The notes: generated by a model from the sequence alone, not told the origin. A stretch of 64,000 nt of DNA from an uncultured Clostridia bacterium (GCA_937892115.1 CALAUI010000019.1:144654-208653), one strand, 5' to 3'. Shown: positions 52,691 to 60,869, numbered from the stretch's first letter. Numbers and translations: made by a program.

Positions 52691-53564
52691 AATCCGAATC
52701 CTCCATTTCTTCAAGGAATATTTCCTCAAGGGTAAGGGGGAATTTTTCAAGAAGAAGAGGATTCATCTGTCTGAGTTTTTCCTCATTCTCTTCCTCATTG
52801 CCTCTGAGGGAAAGGGTCACGATTTTACCGTCGCCCTTGAACTTTTTGATATCAAATCCGCTGAAATCCGCCCGGGTTTTATCCTCGGCGAAGGCAAGAC
52901 GGAATTTGCATCTGTCCGCGCCGATATCGTCAACGGAGCAGTCAAGAACGATATTCTTTCCGTTGATAAGAGCAACGTGGTCACAGATATCGGCTATCTC
53001 ATGAAGGTTATGGGACGAAATGATGACGGAGCAGTTTCTCTCGGCAACATAGTCAACTATCATGCCGTTCATAAGATTTCTCTTCTGGGGGTCAAGTCCG
53101 TCAAAGCTTTCGTCAAGGAGCAGTACGTCCGGCATGGTGGACATACCGAGAATCATCTCTGCCTGTCTCTGCATTCCCTTTGAGAAGGAATTGAGCTTTG
53201 CCGTTTTGTCAAGCTTGAACACGTCACAGAGCTTATTCATTGTTTCAAAGCTGAAATTCGGATAATATCCCGCATAGAGCTTTGCCATTTTTTCTATTGT
53301 TGAAAAGGGCTCAAAATATATTTCGTCGGGAACGTAAAACATTTTTTGCCTTATTTCGGGTGAGGTAAACGTATCGTTCCCGTTTACCGTGATACTGCCC
53401 GAGCAGATTCTGTAAACGCCCGCTACACTTTTAAGCAGAGTTGTCTTGCCTGCTCCGTTATATCCGACAAGTCCGTAAATCGAGCCGTCGGGTACGTTGA
53501 GCGAAAGATTTTCTATCGCGGTGAAATCACCGTATTTTTTGGTTACACGGTCTATGGAAATCAT
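52665..53564 (-). CDS. ABC transporter ATP-binding protein
   Basis: A 299-residue ATPase. Walker A GYNGAGKTTLL (about residues 34-44), signature FSKGMQRQAEM (about 136-146), Walker B VLLLDESFDGLDP (about 155-167) and the switch His in SSHNLHE are all present, so the subunit should be active. The C-terminal 80 residues are an extra domain. It overlaps the GntR gene by 4 bases and the permease gene by 26 bases. Confidence 0.95.
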   Translation of the reverse strand: MISIDRVTKKYGDFTAIENLSLNVPDGSIYGLVGYNGAGKTTLLKSVAGVYRICSGSITVNGNDTFTSPEIRQKMFYVPDEIYFEPFSTIEKMAKLYAGYYPNFSFETMNKLCDVFKLDKTAKLNSFSKGMQRQAEMILGMSTMPDVLLLDESFDGLDPQKRNLMNGMIVDYVAERNCSVIISSHNLHEIADICDHVALINGKNIVLDCSVDDIGADRCKFRLAFAEDKTRADFSGFDIKKFKGDGKIVTLSLRGNEEENEEKLRQMNPLLLEKFPLTLEEIFLEEMEDSDYDFKEIFS

Positions 53565-53941
53565 TTATCTCCCTCCTTATAAACCGAATTGAGTATTTCG
53601 CTTATTTCTTCCTTTGATACGCCGAGTGATGCCGCGGTCCTGAAGGCATCGGTTATTTCTCTCTTTACCTTTGCGGTGACCGCCTCATTTTCAAGTGCTT
53701 TTTTACTGACAAAGCTTCCTATACCGGGCACGGTGTAGATAACACCCGCAAGCTCAAGCTCCGCAAATGCCTTCTTTATGGTATTCACGTTGACCGAGGT
53801 TTCCGAAGTAATCTGACGGATAGAGGGAAGCTTTGAATCGGCAGGATATAAACCGAGTCTGATGAATGTGATAATCTGATTCTTTATCTGCTCGTATACC
53901 GGCACCCTGCTCTGTTTATCAACGGTGATCAAGTACTGCAC
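53561..53941 (-). CDS. GntR-family regulator, YtrA type
   Basis: A 126-residue protein with an N-terminal winged helix (VPVYEQIKNQIITFIRLGLY, LPSIRQITSETSVNVNTIKKAFAELELAGVI, PGIGSFVS) and a short helical C-terminus in place of a ligand-binding domain, as in the YtrA subfamily. It should repress its own operon: a perfect palindrome TGTGATATCACA overlaps the transcription start upstream. First gene of the regulator/ATPase/permease operon. SD AAGGAGGTG. Confidence 0.93.
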   Translation of the reverse strand: MQYLITVDKQSRVPVYEQIKNQIITFIRLGLYPADSKLPSIRQITSETSVNVNTIKKAFAELELAGVIYTVPGIGSFVSKKALENEAVTAKVKREITDAFRTAASLGVSKEEISEILNSVYKEGDK

Positions 53942-53964
53942 CTCCTTGTGATAACTGTGCTATC

Positions 53965-54010
53965 TGTGATATCACACCTGCATAATACATCACTTTCCCG
54001 TCTTTGTCAA
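53965..54010 (-). promoter_or_regulatory. GntR operon promoter with operator palindrome
   Basis: On the minus strand: TTGACA (54010-54005), 17-base spacer, TATTAT (53987-53982). The perfect 12-base palindrome TGTGATATCACA (53965-53976) lies just downstream of the -10 box at the expected transcription start, fitting self-repression. A half-copy (GTGATAAC) lies about 16 bases further downstream. Confidence 0.8.
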
Positions 54011-54127
54011 GAGCATTTGCAAAAAAATGTCCTGATTTGCCGGAATAAAAATTTCGCTTTTTTGTTGTATTTTTATATGAACTGTGATAAACTGTTGACA
54101 ATAATATTCCGAAAGGGGTCCGTAACA

Positions 54128-54325
54128 ATGGAAATCAAGGATTTATTTGCCATCGAAGCTCAGGGCTATTCCTGCGAAGAGGTGGAAAAGTATATCAATA
54201 ACCTCAAAGCCGAATATAAGAAGGTATACGACCAGGCAGCAAAAATCATGGGCGATAACGAAAAGCTCAAGAAAATCTGCCGTTCCCTCAAGGCCGAAAA
54301 CGACAGTCTCAAAGCAGGCAAATAA
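54128..54325 (+). CDS. Short DivIVA-like coiled-coil protein
   Basis: A 65-residue protein with start at 54128 (SD AAAGGGG). The segment LFAIEAQGYSCEEVEKYINN resembles the DivIVA/GpsB N-terminal motif, in which a Gly-Tyr turn is followed by an acidic helix. The rest is coiled coil (IMGDNEKLKKICRSLKAEND). Full DivIVA proteins have a membrane-binding loop and a longer coil, so this is a minimal form. It is followed after 37 bases by the signal-peptidase-like gene. A role in positioning a membrane protein is a guess from the resemblance. Confidence 0.75.
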   Translation: MEIKDLFAIEAQGYSCEEVEKYINNLKAEYKKVYDQAAKIMGDNEKLKKICRSLKAENDSLKAGK

Positions 54326-54362
54326 TTGACTACACCGATTAAATGAAAGTGAGTTCACGTAT

Positions 54363-55331
54363 ATGGACGAATTCAAGCTCAGAAGTATAAATGAATTTGA
54401 TGAGGATTTTGCCGCCGAGGTCAAGGCACTCAGAGCCGCCAAAGTTTCTCCCGCCGTACCTCCCGTTCCTCAGCAAAAGAAAGAAACGCTCATTCCCGAA
54501 ATGAGTAAGCCCGCGGTTGAAGAGCCGGTTGAAATTGACTTTTTCAGTTCAGACCCGGTTACCGCACCTGCGGCTCCCGCTGCACCCGTTCCTCCCGCAG
54601 CGCCCATAACACCCGCAGTTCCTCCCGTTTCTCTTTATAAGACGGAAAAAACCGATTCCTCAAGCGTAAAGCCCTTTGTATATGAGCCACAGAAATTTGA
54701 GGATGACGATGACGACGATTACTACAAGAACACTGAAACCAAGGACAGAACAAAGCTCTTCTTTGCGGGCAAGATAGTATCAATCGTAATGCTCGCGTTA
54801 ACGCTTTTGTTATTCATTTTCGGATGCTTTATTACGATTTTCTACGACAATAAAGATTCGTCTGCTGCCGGCTACACCTTCTCAAGTCTTGCCAAAGACA
54901 ATGCCGCTATTTCTTCATCAAAGAACGGCGACCCCGAAAAAGCAGGCGCTCTCATCGTATCAAAGAAGGTAAAATCGGAAGATTACAAATCCGGCGACCT
55001 TATTGCCGTACCCGCTGACGAGGCCGGATGCGACATTTATCAGGTGGTTTCCATCAGTAACGAAACAAGCGAGGGATTTGACCTCATAGTCGTTGACACC
55101 AATTCCGACAGCACCGCTTCTCTCACCGTTGCCAGCGAAGATATCTTCGGTAAGGCAGTTTACAGTCTCGGCGGTCTGGGCAAGCTTGTCGGCTTCGCAA
55201 CGTCCAATCTGGTGCTTGTATGCATACTCTTCCTTCTCCTTGCCGCATTCTGGTGCATTCTTATTGTACTCATTGAAAAGATTCAGGCAAAGCAGAATGA
55301 GGAAGAAGACGAAGACATCACCGTCCGCTGA
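54363..55331 (+). CDS. Signal-peptidase-I-like membrane protein lacking catalytic residues
   Basis: A 322-residue protein with a disordered Pro/Ala-rich and acidic N-terminal half (residues 1-130), a membrane helix (about 135-160), an external domain (160-280) and a second membrane helix (282-304). The external part follows the SipW-type S26 pattern (AGALIVSKKVKSEDYKSGDLIAV, then VYSLGGLGKLVGF), but the serine position before the Pro reads NGDP and the HRV motif is YQV. I therefore read it as a pseudo-peptidase. Its partner upstream is a DivIVA-like peptide. A binding or scaffold role is inferred. The start is the ATG at 54363; only GTGAG, a weak SD, precedes it. Confidence 0.78.
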   Translation: MDEFKLRSINEFDEDFAAEVKALRAAKVSPAVPPVPQQKKETLIPEMSKPAVEEPVEIDFFSSDPVTAPAAPAAPVPPAAPITPAVPPVSLYKTEKTDSSSVKPFVYEPQKFEDDDDDDYYKNTETKDRTKLFFAGKIVSIVMLALTLLLFIFGCFITIFYDNKDSSAAGYTFSSLAKDNAAISSSKNGDPEKAGALIVSKKVKSEDYKSGDLIAVPADEAGCDIYQVVSISNETSEGFDLIVVDTNSDSTASLTVASEDIFGKAVYSLGGLGKLVGFATSNLVLVCILFLLLAAFWCILIVLIEKIQAKQNEEEDEDITVR

Positions 55332-55392
55332 ACACAATCGGCGGAATCAGGCAAAAGCCGCATTTGATGCGGAACCGTATTTAATCAGACAA

Positions 55393-55430
55393 TGCCTCCC
55401 GTATATGAATTTCGGGAGGCACTTTTTTAA
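55393..55430 (+). terminator. Terminator after the signal-peptidase-like gene
   Basis: TGCCTCCCG (55393-55401) pairs with CGGGAGGCA (55413-55421), followed by CTTTTTT. Confidence 0.9.
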
Positions 55431-55441
55431 GGATTGATATA

Positions 55442-56269
55442 ATGCAGTATAAATACAAGAAGGAAAGAAAGCCGCTCTTTCCGAAAAAGCAGAAGGAAAT
55501 AAAAATAAAAGAGCCGAAATCAGCGGAGGAAAAGAAAAAAATCAAAAAGAGCGTTGCCTCGTCCGTTTCTCTTTTCCTCGCCGTTGCAATAATCTGCGGA
55601 TCAATTTTATATTTCAACAGTTATACCCGTCCAACCTCCTACCCCGAGGGCATTCCCGAAAGCGTTACCGTGGAAACGGGAAAGGACGGCTCGCTGATTT
55701 TTTCTCCCGAAAGTCCCATGGCGGTACTCATCTTTTATCCCGAAAACAGAATTGATTTCAGGGCGTACGAAAACCTGATGATTTACTGCGCTCAATACAG
55801 AATACTTTCCGTGCTCGTTAAAATCCCCCTGCATCAGACCGCATTCGGCAAAAATGCCGCCGATACCTACGTAGAAAAATACGCCGATTACGATAATATT
55901 TTCGTCGGCGGTCACGGTAAAGGCGGAACTGAAGCGGCAAGGTATGCCCTTGAAAATGCGGATAAGCTCAACGGAGTAGTCCTGCTGGGCTCATACTCCG
56001 AAGAAGACATTTCGGATTCGGGACTGTCGGTAATTTCTGTTTACGGCAGTGAGGATAAAATACTCAACATCGGTAAGTATGAAAAGTACAAAACAAATCT
56101 GCCCGATTATATGACCGAGCACGTTATAGCGGGCGGTAACCATTCGCTTTTCGGAAGCTACGGCACGCAAAAGGGTGACGGTGAAGCACTGATAGAATAT
56201 GAAGAACAGCTCAACGAAACCGCTTCCGTATTCTTTTCACACATTCTCAAAAATTTCAGATATGAATAA
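55442..56269 (+). CDS. Membrane-anchored alpha/beta hydrolase with nucleophile Ser replaced by Gly
   Basis: A 275-residue protein with a basic N-terminus (about residues 1-37), one membrane helix (38-60) and an external alpha/beta-hydrolase domain. The nucleophile elbow reads VGGHGKGG: Gly159 (codon GGT at 55916) stands where relatives have Ser. The Asp (YGSEDKI, Asp205) and His (GGNHSLFG, His234) remain. If read correctly it cannot act as a serine hydrolase and may only bind a ligand. There is no frameshift and the gene is otherwise intact. It begins 12 bases after a terminator with only the weak AAGGA as SD, so its expression may be low or read-through. Confidence 0.82.
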   Translation: MQYKYKKERKPLFPKKQKEIKIKEPKSAEEKKKIKKSVASSVSLFLAVAIICGSILYFNSYTRPTSYPEGIPESVTVETGKDGSLIFSPESPMAVLIFYPENRIDFRAYENLMIYCAQYRILSVLVKIPLHQTAFGKNAADTYVEKYADYDNIFVGGHGKGGTEAARYALENADKLNGVVLLGSYSEEDISDSGLSVISVYGSEDKILNIGKYEKYKTNLPDYMTEHVIAGGNHSLFGSYGTQKGDGEALIEYEEQLNETASVFFSHILKNFRYE

Positions 56270-56275
56270 AATGAA

Positions 56276-56310
56276 GGCAGGCACCCGGAATTCGGATGCC
56301 TGCCGTATTT
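56276..56310. terminator. Terminator between the alpha/beta hydrolase and pckA
   Basis: GGCAGGCA (56276-56283) pairs with TGCCTGCC (56297-56304), with an inner CCG/CGG pair, followed by GTATTTATAA; it lies between convergent genes. Confidence 0.8.
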
Positions 56311-56324
56311 ATAAGCTGTAAGGA

Positions 56325-57929
56325 TTAAAGCTGAGGACCTGCGGCTACGAGTGCCTTACCTGCTTCGTTGCCTTCATACTTGGCAAAATTCTTAATGAAT
56401 CTGGAAGCAAGGTCCTTTGCCTTCTCATCCCATGCCGATGCATCTGCATAGGTATCTCTGGGATCAAGAATATCTGTTGCTACGCCTTCAAGCTCTGTGG
56501 GAACTTCAAAATTGAAGTAAGGAATCTTCTTTGTGGGTGCTTCGTTGATGGCGCCGGAAAGGATAGCGTCAATGATTCCTCTGGTATCCTTGATAGAGAT
56601 ACGCTTGCCCGTGCCGTTCCAGCCGGTATTTACAAGGTATGCCTTTGCGCCGCTCTTCTGCATCTTCTTAACAAGCTCCTCTGCATACTTTGTGGGGTGC
56701 AGCTCAAGGAATGCCTGACCGAAGCAAGCTGAGAAGGTGGGAGTGGGCTCTGTGATACCGCGCTCGGTACCTGCAAGCTTTGCGGTGAAGCCGGAGAGGA
56801 AGTAATACTTCGTCTGCTCGGGAGTGAGGATTGATACGGGAGGAAGTACACCGAAAGCATCAGCTGAAAGGAAGATTACCTGCTTCGCATCGGGAGCCGA
56901 TGAAACGGGACGTACGATATTATCAATATGATTGATGGGATAAGAAACTCTTGTATTCTCGGTAACGGACTTGTCGTTGAAATCAATCTTGCCGTCCTTG
57001 TCAAGAGTAACGTTTTCAAGAAGAGCATTTCTCTTGATTGCGTTGTAGATGTCGGGCTCTGAATCCTTGTCAAGATTTATAACCTTTGCATAGCAGCCGC
57101 CTTCAAAGTTGAAAACACCGTTATCGTCCCAGCCGTGCTCGTCGTCGCCGATAAGAAGACGCTTGGGATCTGTTGAAAGCGTGGTCTTGCCCGTACCGGA
57201 AAGGCCGAAGAAGATGGCGGTATTCTTACCGTCCATATCGGTGTTGGCGGAGCAGTGCATTGAAGCGATGCCCTTGAGGGGAAGATAGTAGTTCATCATT
57301 GAGAACATACCCTTCTTCATCTCGCCGCCGTACCAGGTATTGAGGATAACCTGCTCACGGGAAGAAATGTTGAATGCTACGCAGGTATCGGAATTAAGAC
57401 CGAGCTCTGCAAAATTATCAGCCTTTGCCTTGGAAGCGGTATATACCATGAAATCGGGCTCAAATGTTTCAAGCTCTTCAGCTGTGGGCTGGATGAACAT
57501 ATTCTTTACGAAGTGTGCCTGCCACGCAACCTCCATAACGAAACGGATAGCCATGCGGGTGTCCTTATTTGCACCGCAGAATGCATCCATAACGAAAAGA
57601 CGCTTGCCGGAAAGCTGCTTCTTTGCGATATTCTTCATCTGCTCCCAAACTTCTTCGCTCATGGGATGGTTATCGTTCTTGTATTCATCGGATGTCCACC
57701 AAACTGTATCCTTTGAATTTTCATCCATAACGATGTACTTATCCTTGGGTGAACGACCTGTGTAAACGCCGGTCATAACGTTGACTGCACCGAGTTCACT
57801 TACCTGACCTACCTCGAAGCCCTCAAGGCCTTCCTTGGTTTCTTCCTCAAAAAGAACCTCATAGGAAGGATTGTGGAGAATCTCGGAAGAATCGGTAATA
57901 CCGTACTTTGTGAGATCAAGCTTTGCCAT
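56325..57929 (-). CDS. pckA: Phosphoenolpyruvate carboxykinase (ATP)
   Basis: A 534-residue ATP-type PEP carboxykinase. Motifs: GVYTGRSPKDKYIV (substrate site), GLSGTGKTTLS (kinase-1a P-loop), LIGDDEHGWDDNGVFNFEGG (kinase-2 and metal site), GTERGITEPTPTFSACFG, and NTGWNGTGKRISIKDTR. It interconverts oxaloacetate and PEP in the cytosol; in fermenting gut bacteria it often runs toward oxaloacetate on the way to succinate. The start is at 57929 (SD AAAGGAG). It has a perfect consensus promoter and a leader hairpin. Confidence 0.97.
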   Translation of the reverse strand: MAKLDLTKYGITDSSEILHNPSYEVLFEEETKEGLEGFEVGQVSELGAVNVMTGVYTGRSPKDKYIVMDENSKDTVWWTSDEYKNDNHPMSEEVWEQMKNIAKKQLSGKRLFVMDAFCGANKDTRMAIRFVMEVAWQAHFVKNMFIQPTAEELETFEPDFMVYTASKAKADNFAELGLNSDTCVAFNISSREQVILNTWYGGEMKKGMFSMMNYYLPLKGIASMHCSANTDMDGKNTAIFFGLSGTGKTTLSTDPKRLLIGDDEHGWDDNGVFNFEGGCYAKVINLDKDSEPDIYNAIKRNALLENVTLDKDGKIDFNDKSVTENTRVSYPINHIDNIVRPVSSAPDAKQVIFLSADAFGVLPPVSILTPEQTKYYFLSGFTAKLAGTERGITEPTPTFSACFGQAFLELHPTKYAEELVKKMQKSGAKAYLVNTGWNGTGKRISIKDTRGIIDAILSGAINEAPTKKIPYFNFEVPTELEGVATDILDPRDTYADASAWDEKAKDLASRFIKNFAKYEGNEAGKALVAAGPQL

Positions 57930-57962
57930 AAAATCTATCTCCTTTATCAATGGAATCTGTAT

Positions 57963-58000
57963 GGGAGGATACGGTTGATAAACAAATCACCATACTCCCC
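57963..58000 (-). promoter_or_regulatory. Imperfect hairpin in the pckA leader
   Basis: On the transcript, GGGGAGTATGGTGAT can pair imperfectly with ATCAACCGTATCCTCCC around a 6-base loop, about 35 bases before the start codon. It is not followed by a T-run, so it would act on stability or translation. Confidence 0.4.
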
Positions 58001-58014
58001 TATTTTACAATGAC

Positions 58015-58043
58015 ATTATAGTAATTCCACGCTGAAATGTCAA
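58015..58043 (-). promoter_or_regulatory. Perfect-consensus promoter for pckA
   Basis: On the minus strand: TTGACA (58043-58038), 17-base spacer, TATAAT (58020-58015). Confidence 0.9.
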
Positions 58044-58110
58044 CGAACATTTTGCCGCAAATGACTGTATTTTCAAAGGCAATCTTTATGAAATGTTAAC
58101 ATTTACATTA

Positions 58111-58140
58111 TTGACAATATATTCCCTGCTGTGATAGAAT
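58111..58140 (+). promoter_or_regulatory. Promoter for the DUF2238-like gene
   Basis: TTGACA (58111-58116), 18-base spacer, TAGAAT (58135-58140), 32 bases before the start codon. Confidence 0.75.
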
Positions 58141-58172
58141 TACACCGCAAAAATTGATTTTGGAGAAAAAAT

Positions 58173-59063
58173 ATGATTAAAAAATATTTGGACCGTGTTC
58201 TCTCCTCCGTTTCAAAAGGGGAGCTGATTTTCTGGTGGATCATGCGTCTTGCAATGATAGGCGGCATAATCACCACACTCGTTCTCTATTCGCAGGCAAA
58301 CGCTCAGGGACTTGACGCAAACGTCGTTCACGACACGTGGGCATTCGCTCCTCAGGTAAAATTCAACATTGAAAAGGGCGTTTACGAATTTTCAACCTAC
58401 AACGCACTTCAGATGACGGCAAATCTGGTCGGTCTTTTTGCATTTGAAATCAGCCAGATGTTCTCAAAGAAATCCGCTCTGAGATATCTGCCCTCATACT
58501 ATCAGAATTTTTCCGCACTCCAGTTTTTCCTTACCTCATTCGGAGGAGCTTTCTGTAACTTCTACTATTCGATTCCCGGTTTTGATAAGGTACTTCACGC
58601 AACGGGCTGTGCTCTTGCGGTATTCATGGGCTACGAGCTTGTGGGAGCAATCCAGAGACGTGACAGAGTTACCGTTCCCAAAAACATTGCGATTGTATAC
58701 GCGGTAGGTATTGCATTCATCTTTGCCGCCGTATGGGAGCTGTTTGAATTCACCACGGACCAGTGGTTTGGATTTGATGCTCAGCACTGGAGCTACAAGA
58801 ATGCACTTGTGGAAGCGGGTCTTCCCACAGATTCAGCCGACCTTAACGGTCTGTTCAATCTCATTCCTCTCAAGGGCTTCAGCGGTGAAGAGCAGAAGAT
58901 GAGATTTGCCATTATGGACACAATGACCGATGCCGTTCTCAACGCAGTCGGCTCAATCATAATGTTCATCGTACTTACAATCAAGCCCTATCTTCATTCC
59001 GGCCCCAAAGACCTCAACAAAATGATTGAGGATGAAAAGGCAGCGGAAAAGGCAGATAAATAA
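58173..59063 (+). CDS. Integral membrane protein, DUF2238-like
   Basis: A 296-residue protein with five or six membrane helices. The pattern of charged residues inside helices, FDKVLHATGCALAVFMGYELVGA, AVWELFEFTTDQWFGFDAQ and MDTMTDAVLNAVGSI, resembles DUF2238 membrane proteins, which have conserved His/Glu/Asp positions near the membrane and unknown function. It has a charged C-terminal tail. It is a single-gene unit with its own promoter and terminator. SD TTGGAG. Confidence 0.78.
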   Translation: MIKKYLDRVLSSVSKGELIFWWIMRLAMIGGIITTLVLYSQANAQGLDANVVHDTWAFAPQVKFNIEKGVYEFSTYNALQMTANLVGLFAFEISQMFSKKSALRYLPSYYQNFSALQFFLTSFGGAFCNFYYSIPGFDKVLHATGCALAVFMGYELVGAIQRRDRVTVPKNIAIVYAVGIAFIFAAVWELFEFTTDQWFGFDAQHWSYKNALVEAGLPTDSADLNGLFNLIPLKGFSGEEQKMRFAIMDTMTDAVLNAVGSIIMFIVLTIKPYLHSGPKDLNKMIEDEKAAEKADK

Positions 59064-59071
59064 ATAATTGA

Positions 59072-59102
59072 CGTCCCTGCCACACGGCGGGGACGATTTT
59101 TG
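59072..59102 (+). terminator. Terminator after the DUF2238-like gene
   Basis: CGTCCC (59072-59077) with inner GCC pairs with GGC and GGGACG (59090-59095), followed by ATTTTTG. Confidence 0.88.
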
Positions 59103-59131
59103 TTGCAGAAGAATAACCTTTATGATATATT
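59103..59131 (+). promoter_or_regulatory. Promoter for the isomerase-like gene
   Basis: TTGCAG (59103-59108), 17-base spacer, TATATT (59126-59131). Transcription would begin near 59138, which excludes the upstream in-frame starts and supports the start at 59148. Confidence 0.6.
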
Positions 59132-59147
59132 GATGTGGGGTGATAAT

Positions 59148-59900
59148 ATGAAATTTGACGTTCCCGTTCCCTGCTTTTACGGAAAGCTTGATTTCTGTGA
59201 CGCAATAAGAGAAATCGGCAAAGCAGGATTTGACGCGGCGGAAACCTATGACTGGAAATCACTTGACCTTGAAAAAGTAAAAAACACCTGCGACGAAGCA
59301 GGCGTAAAGCTCATAAGTATGTGTACATCCGACTTTAATCTTACCGAGCCGGAAAACAGAGAGCATTGGCTTCGCTGTCTTGATGAAAGCTGTAAGGCGG
59401 CAAACCGTGTGGGCGCCGGAATGCTCATCACTCAGGTGGGTGCGGATACCGGGAAAGAAAGAGAATACCAGCACGAAAGCATTGTATCGGGTCTGACCTA
59501 CGCAAAACCGATACTTGAAAAATACGGCGTTACCCTGATGATTGAGCCGCTTAACACAATCGTTGACCACAAGGGGTACTATCTCACCTCCTCGGCAGAG
59601 GCATTTGACATTATCAGGGAAACGGGCAGTCCGTTCGTAAAGGTTGTCTTTGACATTTATCATCAGCAGATTACAGAGGGAAATATCATACCGAATATAG
59701 TAAATAATCTCGGTCTGATTGCACACCTCCACTGTGCGGGACATCCCGGAAGACATGAACTGCAGAAAGGTGAAAATAATTATAAATTCATCTTTGAGCA
59801 AATAGACAAGGCAGGATATACGGGATACTGCGGACTTGAATACTCCCCCACCGTCAGCCCCGGGGAAAGTCTGGCACAATTCAGAAAAGACTATCTGTAA
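59148..59900 (+). CDS. Hydroxypyruvate-isomerase-like TIM-barrel protein
   Basis: A 250-residue protein of the xylose-isomerase-like TIM-barrel group. The metal-ligand and active-site segments match hydroxypyruvate isomerases: LMIEPLNT (Glu), VVFDIYHQQITEGN (Asp and His), HLHCAGHPGRHE and YCGLEYSP (second Glu). It would interconvert hydroxypyruvate and tartronate semialdehyde or a related keto sugar in the cytosol. Length fits (about 255-260 usual). Start 59148 by SD GGGGTGA and promoter position. A single gene with a strong terminator; no glyoxylate-pathway partner is nearby. Confidence 0.87.
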   Translation: MKFDVPVPCFYGKLDFCDAIREIGKAGFDAAETYDWKSLDLEKVKNTCDEAGVKLISMCTSDFNLTEPENREHWLRCLDESCKAANRVGAGMLITQVGADTGKEREYQHESIVSGLTYAKPILEKYGVTLMIEPLNTIVDHKGYYLTSSAEAFDIIRETGSPFVKVVFDIYHQQITEGNIIPNIVNNLGLIAHLHCAGHPGRHELQKGENNYKFIFEQIDKAGYTGYCGLEYSPTVSPGESLAQFRKDYL

Positions 59901-59906
59901 AAAAAG

Positions 59907-59940
59907 CGGGCACGCTTCGGCGTGCCCGACATTTTGTTTT
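59907..59940. terminator. Bidirectional UUCG-loop terminator
   Basis: CGGGCACGC (59907-59915) pairs with GCGTGCCCG (59920-59928) around a TTCG tetraloop, with A6 on the left and ATTTTGTTTTG on the right. Confidence 0.92.
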
Positions 59941-59946
59941 GTATAC

Positions 59947-60810
59947 TTAACCGATGAAGTTGCTGATTATTCCCTTAAGAAGATTCGTAAGGTCAATGCC
60001 GAATTTGGGAGCATTGAATACGGAATCGGATATGCCGGTTGAAATTGAGGTGAAATTCATACCGAGATTATCCGTACCTACGGTCGTAACCTCGCCGCTT
60101 TCGTCACAGAAATTGATTTCAATAGCGACAAGCTTATCTCCGGAATATCTGAAAGCAAGATTTGACTTTGCGATGTTTGCAATTGCCTGTGCCTCTGCCT
60201 TCAGATCATCGTTGCCGAGCTGGTCAAGCATAACGAGAATCTCATCAAACGTCTTTTCCTTGAGTGCTTCCTTTGTGATGCCGAGGTCGGTAAGACCTGC
60301 CTCGTCAAAGTCTGTCTGATCAATGAAATCGTTTTTTGCGGTTTCCTTGTCAATTACGAGCTTGTCGCAATCTGCCGTGCTGTTTTCAGCGTCAAGCGTA
60401 ATGTACTTCTTTAAGGTTTCGGCTTTCTCAAGAAGAGGAGCAATCTGCTCGGTAAGTCCTTCAAGTTCAAAGCTGCCGCCTATAATTTCGGAAATGTCAA
60501 CCTTGAGAAGACCGAGTGCGCCGATATACGCCTCAAGCTTTGAGCCGTCGCCGTAAAGCTTGACTTTAAGGAAGCCGAGTGCTTTGCCGCTGCCGGCGAT
60601 TTTAACCGTATCGCCCATTTTTACATTGAGTGTTACACCCTTGAGCAAGCCGTTGAATGCGGAATCGTCAAGGGTAATGCCGAGTGATTTTGTTGATAAT
60701 AAGTCATTTAAGAATTTTTCGCTTCTGTTCTCTGCGGCTGATGCCGAAAGAGAGAATAATGCGGTCAACGCAAGTAAAAGTGCCAGAGTAACGCTGAGTA
60801 TTTTTTTCAT
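59947..60810 (-). CDS. Secreted protein of unknown function
   Basis: A 287-residue protein with a clear Sec signal peptide (KKILSVTLALLLALTALFSL, cleavage near SASA-AENR, residue about 25). The mature protein has alternating strands and helices and resembles an LppX/DUF-type lipid-binding-like fold in outline only (LNVKMGDTVKIAGSGKALGF, IAPLLEKAETLKKYITLD). It ends in a short amphipathic segment (DLTNLLKGIISNFIG). There is no lipobox. Function not recognised. The start at 60810 has SD GGAGGTAA; the promoter TTGAAA-17-TATAAT lies 30 bases upstream. Confidence 0.8.
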   Translation of the reverse strand: MKKILSVTLALLLALTALFSLSASAAENRSEKFLNDLLSTKSLGITLDDSAFNGLLKGVTLNVKMGDTVKIAGSGKALGFLKVKLYGDGSKLEAYIGALGLLKVDISEIIGGSFELEGLTEQIAPLLEKAETLKKYITLDAENSTADCDKLVIDKETAKNDFIDQTDFDEAGLTDLGITKEALKEKTFDEILVMLDQLGNDDLKAEAQAIANIAKSNLAFRYSGDKLVAIEINFCDESGEVTTVGTDNLGMNFTSISTGISDSVFNAPKFGIDLTNLLKGIISNFIG

Positions 60811-60840
60811 AATATTACCTCCATTCATATCAGCATTTTC

Positions 60841-60869
60841 ATTATAGCAGATAAATTGACAAATTTCAA
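60841..60869 (-). promoter_or_regulatory. Sigma-A promoter for the secreted 287-residue protein
   Basis: On the minus strand: TTGAAA (60869-60864), 17-base spacer, TATAAT (60846-60841). Confidence 0.75.

Noticed and set aside
54363..55331. Active signal peptidase I
   Set aside because: No Ser in the expected position and no His/Lys partner (NGDP and YQV instead).
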